The translations under genes and the position numbers were made by a program. The notes under the pieces are model-generated. The model ran no database searches. It had not been told where the DNA came from and saw only the letters and a list, made by a program, of their open reading frames with translations. A DNA stretch of 64,000 bases from Hahella sp. HNIBRBA332. GTDB taxonomy: Bacteria; Pseudomonadota; Gammaproteobacteria; Pseudomonadales; Oleiphilaceae. The stretch's first letter is position 1, and the number at the start of each line of letters is the position of its first letter. This document shows, piece after piece, positions 8,297-17,567 of this stretch. The stretch spans positions 5,288,501 through 5,352,500 of the forward strand of contig NZ_CP132203.1 of NCBI RefSeq assembly GCF_030719035.1, given 5' to 3'.

Positions 8297-9145
8297 CTAG
8301 GTCACCTTCTGATAAATGGTTTGCCCCAGGGAGACAAACTGGCTGGACACGCCGTGCAGAGATTCGGAATGGCCCATAATCAGGTAGCCTTTGTCCACCA
8401 GGCTGTCCGCATAGCGGGCGATGAGTTTCTGTTTGGTTTCGCGATCAAAATAGATCACCACGTTACGACAAAAAATCACATGGTATTTGTGCTGAAAGGA
8501 GAACGGTTTGATCAGGTTAACCTGCATGAACTCAATATTCTTCTGCAGCTCAGACGACACTCGCGCCATACCCGCATTGGCCCCCTTTCCGCGCAGAAAC
8601 CAGCGTTTCTTGACCGGCGCCGGAATCGATTCAACGCGCTCCAGGGGATAAACGCCGCGTTGGGCTTTGCCCAACACCTCAGTGTCGATATCTGACGCGG
8701 TGATCCGCCAGCTCATCTTGGTTCCTTCCGTAGCCTCCGCCAGGGTCATGGCGATGGAGTAGGTTTCTTCTCCGGTAGAGCAGCCCGCCGACCACACCCG
8801 AAATTCCTTGACGCCAGCCTTGGCGTATTCTGGAACCACTTTGTCCCGCAAAAACACAAAATGATGATTCTCCCGGAAAAAAGACGTGAGGTTGGTAGTC
8901 AGCGCGTTAATGAAATGAGTGAATTCTTCGTCCTTATGGCGCTCCAGATAGGCCACGTACTGGTCAAAGTTACTCAGCTTCAAAGCGCGCACGCGCTTGG
9001 CCAGGCGTGAGTAGAACATTTCATATTTGTTGCTTTGCACCACGATCCCGGTATGGTCGTAACTCATGGCGCTGAGTTTGGCGAAATGTTCCTGAGTGAA
9101 GTTGAATTCCCGCGCCCGTTCGCCGGTATGCAGCTTATCGTTCAT
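8297..9145 (-). CDS. cheR: Chemotaxis protein methyltransferase CheR
   Basis: 282 residues from ATG 9143-9145 behind AAGGAAGG; a longer frame would overlap the STAS gene. An N-terminal helical domain leads to FRENHHFVFL, then the SAM-binding loop VWSAGCSTGEETYSIA and the conserved FCRNVVIYF. It methylates receptor glutamates. Neighbouring receptors end in DWEVF, a form of the W-x-x-F pentapeptide that recruits CheR in enterics and CheR2 in P. aeruginosa, so this enzyme is likely the pentapeptide-dependent kind (inference). Confidence 0.95.
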   Translation of the reverse strand: MNDKLHTGERAREFNFTQEHFAKLSAMSYDHTGIVVQSNKYEMFYSRLAKRVRALKLSNFDQYVAYLERHKDEEFTHFINALTTNLTSFFRENHHFVFLRDKVVPEYAKAGVKEFRVWSAGCSTGEETYSIAMTLAEATEGTKMSWRITASDIDTEVLGKAQRGVYPLERVESIPAPVKKRWFLRGKGANAGMARVSSELQKNIEFMQVNLIKPFSFQHKYHVIFCRNVVIYFDRETKQKLIARYADSLVDKGYLIMGHSESLHGVSSQFVSLGQTIYQKVT

Positions 9146-9158
9146 AAGCCGCCTTCCT

Positions 9159-9458
9159 TCAATCCGCAAGCCCGGGGAATTGCGATTGCAGGGACAACAT
9201 GCGCACCACCTGCTTCATGTAGTCCGACGCATCCAGCCAGTCGACGCCGCCGCCATGACTGGCCTGTCGCCTTTGCGCCGCCAGCAGCAGTTGCAGCGCC
9301 GCCGCATCCATAACTTCCACATCTGAACCATCGAATTTGATGCGTTGCGACGCAGGCGCGCCATTCACCTGCTCATATATTTTTTCCACCGAGCTGATGG
9401 AAAAAGTGCCGGGCAACTTAATGGCGCCGGACTCATAGCTTTCATGCTGTTCGCTCAT
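9159..9458 (-). CDS. STAS-domain protein of the chemotaxis operon
   Basis: 99 residues, overlapping cheW by 4 bases (ATGA), so translationally coupled. It has the short alpha/beta pattern of STAS (anti-anti-sigma) proteins: a first strand, a DGSDVEVMDAAALQLLLAAQRR core at about 46-67, and a C-terminal helix. In regulated members the core is D-S-S/A-G-L with a phosphorylatable Ser; here it is DAAAL, so Ser phosphorylation is not possible at that site. It may be a structural adaptor for the signalling array or interact constitutively with an unknown partner. The P. aeruginosa che2 operon has no such gene. Confidence 0.8.
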   Translation of the reverse strand: MSEQHESYESGAIKLPGTFSISSVEKIYEQVNGAPASQRIKFDGSDVEVMDAAALQLLLAAQRRQASHGGGVDWLDASDYMKQVVRMLSLQSQFPGLAD

Positions 9459-9970
9459 TCCTTGCTCCAGGATTCCATCTGGGTGAATGTTTCCGGATCG
9501 AGCAGTTTGTCCACATCGATCAGCACCACCATGCCTTCGTTGCGATTGACGACGCCGGTGAGATAGCGGGTGTCTAGCTTGGAGCCCAGTTGCGGGCGCG
9601 CCTTGATATCCTTCTCCGCCACATCCATGACGTCGGCCACCCGATCCACCACCATGCCCATGGTGTGATGCTCAGCTCCCCCTTCTTTATCCAACTCCAC
9701 GGAGACGATGATCACCACGGTCTCGCGATCGTAATCCGCTTTGGGCAGCGCGAAGCGCACCCGCAGGTCGACGATGGGCACGATGCCGCCGCGAAAGTCG
9801 ATAACGCCCTTGATGTACTTGGGCACGTTGGGAATTTCCCGTGGTCTGTTCCAGCCACGAATCTCCCTCACACGCAGGATGTCGAGCCCGTAGGACTCGT
9901 CACCCAGCCAGAAAGTCAGAAATTGCAGGTTATTGTCTGCGCTCTGCTGCGCATTCTGTCGCTTATCCAT
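9455..9970 (-). CDS. cheW: CheW coupling protein (copy 1, receptor-proximal)
   Basis: 171 residues. The start codon overlaps the stop of the preceding receptor (TGATG). Features are LTFWLGDESYGLDILRVREIRGW, IPNVPKYIKGVIDFRGGIVPIVDLR and the final GVVNRNEGMVVLIDVDKLL, all diagnostic of CheW. It bridges receptors to CheA. It is more canonical than the second CheW of the operon (17568-18077), so the two may serve different receptors or build different array geometry. Confidence 0.93.
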   Translation of the reverse strand: MDKRQNAQQSADNNLQFLTFWLGDESYGLDILRVREIRGWNRPREIPNVPKYIKGVIDFRGGIVPIVDLRVRFALPKADYDRETVVIIVSVELDKEGGAEHHTMGMVVDRVADVMDVAEKDIKARPQLGSKLDTRYLTGVVNRNEGMVVLIDVDKLLDPETFTQMESWSKE

Positions 9971-12696
9971 CAGAACACTTCCCAGTCTTCGTCTGTTTGC
10001 GTTTTATCCGCTTGCGGTCGCGCTGCCGCTTTCGCGGCAGGTCTGGCTTGCGGGGCCTGCGCCTTAGACGATTTTGGCTTCACTGACTTCACCAGGGCGC
10101 TGCTGGCGCCTTGCACTTTGAAGAAAGACATCAGTTGCACCATCTGCTGAACGCTCTCCAACGAAGACTCCGCCGAGGACGCGGTCTCCTCCGCCAACGC
10201 AGCGTTCTGCTGGGTGATTTCGTCCAGCTCCATCACCGCCCGATTGACCTGCTCGATGCCGGAACTCTGTTCTTCGGTGGCGGAGGCGATGTCAGAAATC
10301 AGGTCGCTGACCTTCTTCACGTGCAGAATAATCTCATCCAGATTCTTGCCGGACTCATCCACCAGATGAGAGCCCGTCTGCACCTTCTTCACGCTGTCTT
10401 CAATCAGATCCTTGATTTCCCGCGCCGAGGTGGCGCTGCGCTGCGCCAAGTTACGCACTTCCGTCGCCACTACCGCGAAGCCACGGCCCTGATCGCCGGC
10501 TCGCGCCGCTTCCACCGACGCGTTCAACGCCAGCAGGTTGGTCTGGAAGGCGATGTCGTCGATCACGCCGATAATCTCAGCAATCTTGCGACTGGCCTCG
10601 TTGATTTCCCCCATGGAAGAAACCGTACGCTGAGTAACTTCTCCGCCTTTGGCGGCGGCGCTGCGCGCGAAGTTGGCGAGCTGATCCGCCTGCCGGGCGT
10701 TGTCCGCCGTGTTGCGCACGTTGCTGGACAGTTCTTCGATACTGGAAGCGGTTTCCTCCAGGCTGGAGCTTTGTTTTTCCGTCCGCTCCGACAGTTGGTT
10801 ATTTCCGGTGGAGATCTCCTGATTGGAGGCGCGCACGCTTTCGCTGCTTTGATTCAATTGCGAAATAATGTTGTCCAGGCGCACCATACTGCCGTTTACC
10901 GCCTCCGCCAGATTGGCGTACTGGCCCTCATAATCATCCCGCATGCGCCCCTGCAAATCGCCTTCCGATAAGGACCCCATCACTGAACTGATATCCTCCA
11001 GCACTGAAGACATCACCTCTATCAGTTCATTCAGCCCTTGCGCCAGCGACTGGAAGAACCCGGTCTTGCCCTTCATGGCTACCCGTACCTTTAAGTCGCC
11101 TTTCCTGGCGCTTTCGACGATATGCTGCACTTCCCGTTCGGTAACGACCTGATTTGTGACGTCACGCCACTCCACCACGAAGCCAATGACCGCATCGTTC
11201 TCACCGCGAATGGTCCCGGCGGTGAGATCGAAATACGCGTCGCCTAGCTGTAGTTTGGCGTCATGGGGGCGACGCAGTCCTGTCAGTAAGGTGCGCTGAT
11301 GGCTTGGATTCTGATGAAAGAAATCAATGCATTGACCATCCAGCTTGTCGGCGTCAAATTGAGGTAGACGTTTTTTGATTTCAGATTCCGCATCCTTCAA
11401 CACCTTTCTCACGGCTGGGTTCATATAGACAATGTTGAACTTTTCGTCGGCGACCATAATGGCGGTGGAAGTGGTGTCTACGGCCTGTTTTAGACGACTG
11501 GTGACAATCAGCTGCTTGCGATCTCTTTCGATTTGCTCCTTCAGCTGATCCCGCATTAAGCGGAGCTGGCCGTACACTCCAGCACGCTCATCCAATTTTT
11601 GCTCCAATCGACCCGCAGCGATATTTTGCGCGATAGTATCCAGCTCCGCCGGTTCGCCTCCCAGACTGCCGGTAATCGAACGCACGATAAGGTAACCGCA
11701 ACCCAGCAGCGCCAGAAGTATCACAGCGCCGAAGATACCGGCTAAATTACGTGCGAAAGCGGCTTCGGAAATCTCTGCTTCAATTGCTTTTTCCAGCCCA
11801 CTCACCGCCATATCCCACAGCTCGAAAGAGTGGGAAAGCGCCGCCGTCGCATCAGTAAAAAACTGCTTGCCGCTGTCTCCGGGAATCGTCTCATTACGAT
11901 CTATTGCGGCGGTCAACTGCCTGGCTTTCATCACCACGTCGCGGGAAGCAGCCAGCGACCTTTCCAACAAGGGGGGCAACTCACTGTATCGTTCCGCAAC
12001 CAGACCGACATTGTGCTCAATGTCCGCCAATCGCTGCATAACGGAGTTACCCAGCCCCACTGCCTGAGTCAGAGCAGTCAAATCAGTATTCCTTGAATCC
12101 GCGTAGCGCGCCAACTGTCCTGCAAAGCCGCCGCGAAGTTTGCCCATATTTTCCATCAGGACCGGCATATTCACCGTGGTAACAGTAGTCAGAAACCGAA
12201 TATCAACATCTCGACTTACCGCCATGCTGGAGTTTTCCGCCACCTGCTTGAAATACTCCGTCAGCCCCTGAATGATTTCCGTATGCTGTGCGAAGCTATC
12301 CGCCCCATTTAAAGCGCTATAACTGCTTTTCAGGCGGGTCCAGTCATTGTAAAGGGCTTGAACGGCCTGTAGAGCTCCCAACGCCTGATCCCGTTGACGC
12401 GCCGTGTCCTGCAACGCGCTCCAGGCCGCCTCCAGTTTCCCCTCATTGACCTGCAACGCAGCCATCACGCTATTGTCGCCATTTTTTAGCAAAGCTGTGG
12501 TTCCCCGGTGCTCCGCTATCAGCTTTTGCACTGGAATCACCAGGCGCACGATATCCAGTCCCTGCTCCCCAAGTCTTTGTTCATTTAGACGCTGTTGCGC
12601 ATCAACGATGCTCTTCCCCAGTAAAAAAGCCAGAGGAAGGGAAAAAACCAATGCGAAACTCAGCAGTTGCTGCCAGACTTTTAGCTTCTTTAACAT
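9970..12696 (-). CDS. Membrane chemoreceptor with Aer2-type PAS domain and DWEVF tail (908 residues)
   Basis: Start ATG 12694-12696 with AGGAGG. TM1 is about 11-28, then a ~290-residue helical periplasmic domain (faintly NIT-like around LIAEHRGTTALL), TM2 about 318-338, and a HAMP segment. A PAS domain (about 395-510) contains FHQNPSHQRTLL and ends in VVEWRD; in P. aeruginosa Aer2 the matching helix and strand hold the haem-ligating His and the oxygen-stabilising Trp. More HAMP-like repeats lead to the kinase-control tip IDDIAFQTNLLALNASVEA. After a flexible Ala/Lys/Pro linker the protein ends DWEVF, a CheR/CheB docking pentapeptide. The signal is unknown; haem or oxygen sensing is an inference. 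Confidence 0.92.
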   Translation of the reverse strand: MLKKLKVWQQLLSFALVFSLPLAFLLGKSIVDAQQRLNEQRLGEQGLDIVRLVIPVQKLIAEHRGTTALLKNGDNSVMAALQVNEGKLEAAWSALQDTARQRDQALGALQAVQALYNDWTRLKSSYSALNGADSFAQHTEIIQGLTEYFKQVAENSSMAVSRDVDIRFLTTVTTVNMPVLMENMGKLRGGFAGQLARYADSRNTDLTALTQAVGLGNSVMQRLADIEHNVGLVAERYSELPPLLERSLAASRDVVMKARQLTAAIDRNETIPGDSGKQFFTDATAALSHSFELWDMAVSGLEKAIEAEISEAAFARNLAGIFGAVILLALLGCGYLIVRSITGSLGGEPAELDTIAQNIAAGRLEQKLDERAGVYGQLRLMRDQLKEQIERDRKQLIVTSRLKQAVDTTSTAIMVADEKFNIVYMNPAVRKVLKDAESEIKKRLPQFDADKLDGQCIDFFHQNPSHQRTLLTGLRRPHDAKLQLGDAYFDLTAGTIRGENDAVIGFVVEWRDVTNQVVTEREVQHIVESARKGDLKVRVAMKGKTGFFQSLAQGLNELIEVMSSVLEDISSVMGSLSEGDLQGRMRDDYEGQYANLAEAVNGSMVRLDNIISQLNQSSESVRASNQEISTGNNQLSERTEKQSSSLEETASSIEELSSNVRNTADNARQADQLANFARSAAAKGGEVTQRTVSSMGEINEASRKIAEIIGVIDDIAFQTNLLALNASVEAARAGDQGRGFAVVATEVRNLAQRSATSAREIKDLIEDSVKKVQTGSHLVDESGKNLDEIILHVKKVSDLISDIASATEEQSSGIEQVNRAVMELDEITQQNAALAEETASSAESSLESVQQMVQLMSFFKVQGASSALVKSVKPKSSKAQAPQARPAAKAAARPQADKTQTDEDWEVF

Positions 12697-12777
12697 ACGT
12701 CCTCCTGAATAATCACCGATGCCGCCCTTTGATCCGTTTTAGATTGATTTTTCACCCTGTCGTAAAAGAGGCGATGG

Positions 12778-15111
12778 TCAGAACACTTCCCAGTCCTCAT
12801 CCTCTCCCGAACCAGTCTTGGTTGAAGTTTTGGCGGTCGGCTTGGATGCTTTTCTGGCTGAGGGGGCAGAGGTTCTCCTTGAACGAGGCGCGGCCGCTGA
12901 TGCGTTTACGGCGCGCTCCTGGTCGCCTTCTACCTTAAAGAACGACATCAACTGCACCATCTGCTCGACACTATCCAGGGAAGATTCCGCCGACGACGCG
13001 GTTTCTTCCGCCAACGCGGCGTTTTGCTGCGTAATTTCGTCCAGCTCCATCACCGCCTTGTTGACTTGCGTTAGCCCGGAGCTTTGCTCCTCCGTCGCCG
13101 CAGCAATATCGGAAATCAAATCGCTGACCTTCTTCACATGCAGGATGATTTCATCCAGGTTCTTGCCGGACTCATCCACCAGCTTCGAACCGGCCTGCAC
13201 TTTCTTCACGCTGTCTTCAATGAGATCCTTGATCTCCCGCGCCGAGGTGGCGCTACGTTGCGCCAGGTTGCGCACCTCCGTCGCCACCACCGCAAAGCCG
13301 CGCCCTTGTTCGCCCGCGCGGGCCGCCTCCACCGAGGCGTTGAGAGCAAGCAGATTGGTCTGAAAGGCGATGTCGTCGATCACGCTGATAATTTCCGCAA
13401 TCTTGCGACTGGCTTCATTGATCTCGCCCATTGACGCTACAGTGCGCTTGGTGACTTCGCCGCCAGTGGCGGCGGCGTCCCTGGCCAGGTTGGACAACTG
13501 ATCCGCCTGGCGGGCGTTATCCGCAGTGTTGCGCACATTACTGGATAGTTCTTCGATGCTGGAGGCGGTTTCCTCCAGGCTGGAGCTCTGTTTTTCCGTA
13601 CGCTCTGAGAGCTGGTTATTGCCGCTGGAAATCTCCTGATTCGACGAACGCACGCTGTCACTGCTGTCTATGAGCTGACGCATAATGCTGTCCAGCCGCT
13701 CCATACTGGAGTTAGCGGCCTGCGCCAGTTCGTCATAACCTCCTTGGTAATCATCGCGCATGCGGCCTTGCAGTTCTCCTTCCGCCAGCCGCTGCATGAG
13801 CTCCCGAATATCCTCCAGAACCAGATCAACCACGCCGACCAGTTCATTCAGCCCTTCCGCCAGCGTGCGCACAAAGCCTTCTTTACCTTCCAGTCCAATA
13901 CGCTTTTTCAGGTCCCCCAGTTTGGCCTTGTCGACCATTTCCTGCACTTCGCGCTCAATGGCGATCTGCGCACTGATGTCGCTCCACTGCACTACGAAAC
14001 CCAAAATAGTCCCTTGTTCGTCGCGAATAGTCCCCGCCGTCAAATCAAAGAAGGCGTCGCCCAGTTGCAGTCTGGCGTCATGGGGGTGTTGAAGCTGAGT
14101 CAGCAAACGACGTTGATGACCGGGGTCCTTGTGAAACACATCAATGCATTCGCCGATCAACTTGTCGGCGTCAAACTGAGGCAAGCGTTTGCGAATCTCC
14201 GGCTCCGCATTCTTCAACGCCCGCATCACAGCGGGGTTCATGTAGGTGATTTTGAACTCTTCGTCGGCCACCATCAGCCCAACGCTGGCGGTCTCTATGG
14301 CCTGCCGCAGCCGCGACATGCGCACCATCTGGGTCTGATCCCGCGCTCTTTGCTCCCTTAACATGTTGCGCATTGCATGCAAGCGCCCGTACACCCCTGG
14401 TCGTTCCTCCATCTGTTCATCCAGACGTCCTTCAGATACGGAAGTGGCGATGTTTTGCAATTCCACAGGCTCACCGCCAAGCACGTTGAACAGCCATTTA
14501 CGCAGACGCCAAATGCCGAAGGCGCCGCCCAGCAATCCCGTCAAAACCACTGCCAGCACAACCGTAAAAGTACGGTTCATTTCAATATGGTTCATCTCGC
14601 CAATGCTGGCCGTACTGCCTTCAATTATCTCGCTTAGCGCGCCCAGCTTTTGTTCCAACACTTCAAACGTCTCCTGGAACTTCTGCGCATTGGCTTCGAC
14701 GCCAGGGAGCGATGCGCTGCCCAAGACCGCTCTCGCCCCATTGAAATAGCGCTCTATATCTGGTTTTGCGTTTTCCAAGGCGTCACGCACCGCCTTTGAG
14801 ATATTCGATTTCACTATTACATCAACGTCACTGCGCATGGCCGCCTCATGTTCAGCAAAATCATTACGGGCCAGTTGCATATCTTCGTCTAGACCTTCCG
14901 ACATGCCGTAGGCGTATTGATACACAACGCCTCGAATGCCGTCATGACGCATATCCAGATCCCCCGCCGCCCGCACAGCGACGACCACAGCCTCCATCTG
15001 ATGTTGGTTAGAGCTGTTCGCCGACCTTTGCGCCACCAGGGCGGCGACGATCACAGCAAATACCAGAGTGAGGAGAATTAAAGCCAACCACAGCGTACGC
15101 TTTAGAGTCAT
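12778..15111 (-). CDS. Membrane chemoreceptor with Aer2-type PAS domain and DWEVF tail (777 residues)
   Basis: Start ATG 15109-15111 behind TTGGAGA. It begins MTLKRTLWLA exactly as its neighbour at 15201-17522 does, showing a tandem duplication. TM1 about 7-28, a ~150-residue periplasmic helical bundle, TM2 about 180-200, HAMP, then a PAS domain with FHKDPGHQRRLL and VVQWSD, the closest of the three to P. aeruginosa Aer2. HAMP-like repeats, a signalling tip identical to the paralogues and a Ser/Ala/Lys-rich linker follow, ending DWEVF. The sensory parts differ between paralogues while the signalling half is nearly the same, so they probably read different periplasmic cues into one CheA. Confidence 0.92.
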   Translation of the reverse strand: MTLKRTLWLALILLTLVFAVIVAALVAQRSANSSNQHQMEAVVVAVRAAGDLDMRHDGIRGVVYQYAYGMSEGLDEDMQLARNDFAEHEAAMRSDVDVIVKSNISKAVRDALENAKPDIERYFNGARAVLGSASLPGVEANAQKFQETFEVLEQKLGALSEIIEGSTASIGEMNHIEMNRTFTVVLAVVLTGLLGGAFGIWRLRKWLFNVLGGEPVELQNIATSVSEGRLDEQMEERPGVYGRLHAMRNMLREQRARDQTQMVRMSRLRQAIETASVGLMVADEEFKITYMNPAVMRALKNAEPEIRKRLPQFDADKLIGECIDVFHKDPGHQRRLLTQLQHPHDARLQLGDAFFDLTAGTIRDEQGTILGFVVQWSDISAQIAIEREVQEMVDKAKLGDLKKRIGLEGKEGFVRTLAEGLNELVGVVDLVLEDIRELMQRLAEGELQGRMRDDYQGGYDELAQAANSSMERLDSIMRQLIDSSDSVRSSNQEISSGNNQLSERTEKQSSSLEETASSIEELSSNVRNTADNARQADQLSNLARDAAATGGEVTKRTVASMGEINEASRKIAEIISVIDDIAFQTNLLALNASVEAARAGEQGRGFAVVATEVRNLAQRSATSAREIKDLIEDSVKKVQAGSKLVDESGKNLDEIILHVKKVSDLISDIAAATEEQSSGLTQVNKAVMELDEITQQNAALAEETASSAESSLDSVEQMVQLMSFFKVEGDQERAVNASAAAPRSRRTSAPSARKASKPTAKTSTKTGSGEDEDWEVF

Positions 15112-15200
15112 GTTGGTTCTCCAAATAGCGTCGTTATCAAAGCGTTATCATTATTGGCGTTACCTGGGTCGCCTTTGCGCTGACTGAAGCGCTATGACCT

Positions 15201-17522
15201 TTAGAACACCTCCCAGTCTTCCTCTCCACCCTCCGTTTTCGGCTTGCCGGCAGGCTTGACCGACTTTCGCGGCGCCGACTCAGACACAGACGCCAGCTTG
15301 GGTTTGGACGCTTTCACCGGGGCGCGCCCCGCCTCTTCACGCACTTTGAAAAAAGACATCAACTGCGCCATTTGCTCCACGCTTTCCAGAGAGGATTCCG
15401 CCGAAGACGCGGTTTCTTCAGCCAGGGCGGCGTTTTGCTGGGTGATTTCGTCCAGCTCCATTACCGCCTGATTCACTTGATCCAAACCGGAGCTTTGCTC
15501 TTCCGTCGCCGCTGCGATATCAGAGATTAAATCCGCCACTTTTTTCACATTGCCGATAATTTCTTCCAACTTCTGTCCCGACTCGTCAACCAGGCTGGAG
15601 CCGGCTTGAACTTTCTTCACGCTATCTTCGATCAGATCTTTAATTTCTTTCGCCGAAGTGGCGCTACGCTGCGCCAGATTACGCACTTCCGTCGCCACTA
15701 CCGCGAACCCCCGTCCCTGTTCGCCGGCGCGCGCCGCCTCTACCGATGCGTTGAGGGCGAGCAGATTGGTCTGGAAAGCGATGTCGTCGATCACACCGAT
15801 AATCTCGGCGATCTTACGGCTGGCCTCATTGATTTCCCGCATCGACGTCACCGCACGCTGAGTGACTTCGCCGCCTTCCGTCGCGGTGTTGCGGGTAAGG
15901 TTCGACAATTGATCCGCCTGACGCGCATTGTCCGCTGTGTTGCTGACGTTACTGGACAATTCTTCAATGCTGGAGGCGGTCTCCTCCAGACTGGAGCTTT
16001 GCTTTTCCGTCCTTTCTGAGAGCTGGTTGTTGCCGGTGGAGATCTCCTGGTTGGACGCCTTCACGGAATCACTGCTCTGAATCAATTGGGTGATGATATT
16101 ATCCAGGCGCACCATACTGCCGTTGACCGCCTCCGCCAATGCAGCAAAGCGTCCTTCATGGTCTTCCCGCATGCGCTCCTGAAGATCGCCCTCCGCCAAG
16201 GCTTCCATCACATCGCTAACGTCGCCGAGAACGTCATCCATCACTTCCACCAGAGCGTTCAGGCCCTCGCCCAATGACAGGAAAAAGCCTTGTTTGCCCT
16301 CCAACTCTACCTTCGCATTCAATTCGCCTTTGCGCGCGCACTCCACGATGCGTTGAACCTCTCTTTCTGTGTTCACTTGTGATGTCATATCACGCCACTC
16401 CACCACAAAGCCTAAAATCTCATCGGACTCGTTGCGGATAGCGCCAGCTGTCAGGTCAAAATAGGCGTCGCCCAGTTGCAAACTGGCGTCATAGGGTTGG
16501 CGCAGCCCCCTGAGCAAGCGATGTTGATGGGAAGGATCACGGTGGAAACTGTCTATGCAAACGCCTTCCAGCTTATCGGCGTTGAAGTTAGGCAGCTTCT
16601 TTTTGATTTGCGCCTCGGCATTCTTCAGCACCCTTTTCACGGCGGGGTTGGCGTAAACGATGTTGAAGCCTTCGTCCGCCACCATTAGAGCTGTGGTAGT
16701 GGTTTCTATGGCCTGTTTAAGCCGCGTGGTGACAACTAACTGCTGACGATCCCGATCAATGCGCTCTTTCAACTCATCGCGCATCTCCCGCAATTTGCCA
16801 TAAACCCCGCCCGCCTGCGTCATCTGCGCGTCCATATCCCCAGCGCTGATGGCGACGGCGGCGCTCTCCAGCACAGCCGGCTCCTCGCCCAGAGTCGCCA
16901 GCAGATTGTGCCCGAAGCGCCAAAAACCGACGCCGATGATGACCAGGCCAACGATGACAATGCCCAACACCGCGGCGAACGTAGTGCTGATTTCCTGGCG
17001 ATTGCCCTGCAGAATACGGTCGCGCTCAGACTTCAATAGCTCTTTCATCGCCATCGTGCGAGCTTCCAACTCATTAAACTCGCGGGCGAATACCGGCGTA
17101 CTGGCATGCAAAGTCCCTATATCCCGACTCTGCATCACTTGGTTGGCGGCGGAGAGAAAGGCGTCGATGCTGGGAACCGCAGCTTCCATGGCGTCGGAGA
17201 TTTTCTGCGACACCTGGGTGTTTTGCACCGTCTGCACATTTCTGCGAATCGCCGTTTCAAAATTCGCGTAATCCTTGCGCGCCTCTTCCTGCAATGCCTG
17301 ATTGGAGGTTTCCATGCCATAGGCGTAATTGTAGGTGGCGCCGCGCACGCCTTCCCTTCGCATGTCCAGGTTGCCCATCACCCGGACCACTTCCGTCAGC
17401 CTTTCCATTTGCTCTTGGTTAGAAACCGTGGAACGGTTCTGTACTACCAGAACCACCACAATGACAGCGAAAATAGCGATAACCGCTACGCCTGCAAGCC
17501 ATAAAGTGCGCTTTAACGTCAT
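15201..17522 (-). CDS. Membrane chemoreceptor with Aer2-type PAS domain and DWEVF tail (773 residues)
   Basis: Start ATG 17520-17522 behind GGGGAAGGA. Same architecture as the 12778-15111 protein: TM1 about 7-28, periplasmic helices, TM2 near 180-205, HAMP, PAS with FHRDPSHQHRLL and VVEWRD, HAMP-like repeats, tip QTNLLALNASVEAARAG, linker and DWEVF. It is the receptor nearest cheW and cheA, the position of aer2 in the P. aeruginosa che2 operon, but unlike that soluble receptor it has two membrane segments. Domain assignment is confident; haem binding is inferred from the His and Trp motifs only. Confidence 0.92.
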   Translation of the reverse strand: MTLKRTLWLAGVAVIAIFAVIVVVLVVQNRSTVSNQEQMERLTEVVRVMGNLDMRREGVRGATYNYAYGMETSNQALQEEARKDYANFETAIRRNVQTVQNTQVSQKISDAMEAAVPSIDAFLSAANQVMQSRDIGTLHASTPVFAREFNELEARTMAMKELLKSERDRILQGNRQEISTTFAAVLGIVIVGLVIIGVGFWRFGHNLLATLGEEPAVLESAAVAISAGDMDAQMTQAGGVYGKLREMRDELKERIDRDRQQLVVTTRLKQAIETTTTALMVADEGFNIVYANPAVKRVLKNAEAQIKKKLPNFNADKLEGVCIDSFHRDPSHQHRLLRGLRQPYDASLQLGDAYFDLTAGAIRNESDEILGFVVEWRDMTSQVNTEREVQRIVECARKGELNAKVELEGKQGFFLSLGEGLNALVEVMDDVLGDVSDVMEALAEGDLQERMREDHEGRFAALAEAVNGSMVRLDNIITQLIQSSDSVKASNQEISTGNNQLSERTEKQSSSLEETASSIEELSSNVSNTADNARQADQLSNLTRNTATEGGEVTQRAVTSMREINEASRKIAEIIGVIDDIAFQTNLLALNASVEAARAGEQGRGFAVVATEVRNLAQRSATSAKEIKDLIEDSVKKVQAGSSLVDESGQKLEEIIGNVKKVADLISDIAAATEEQSSGLDQVNQAVMELDEITQQNAALAEETASSAESSLESVEQMAQLMSFFKVREEAGRAPVKASKPKLASVSESAPRKSVKPAGKPKTEGGEEDWEVF

Positions 17523-17567
17523 GTCCTTCCCCGATATCCTAAGGTTATTCTTGTTTCCGCCCTGTGT

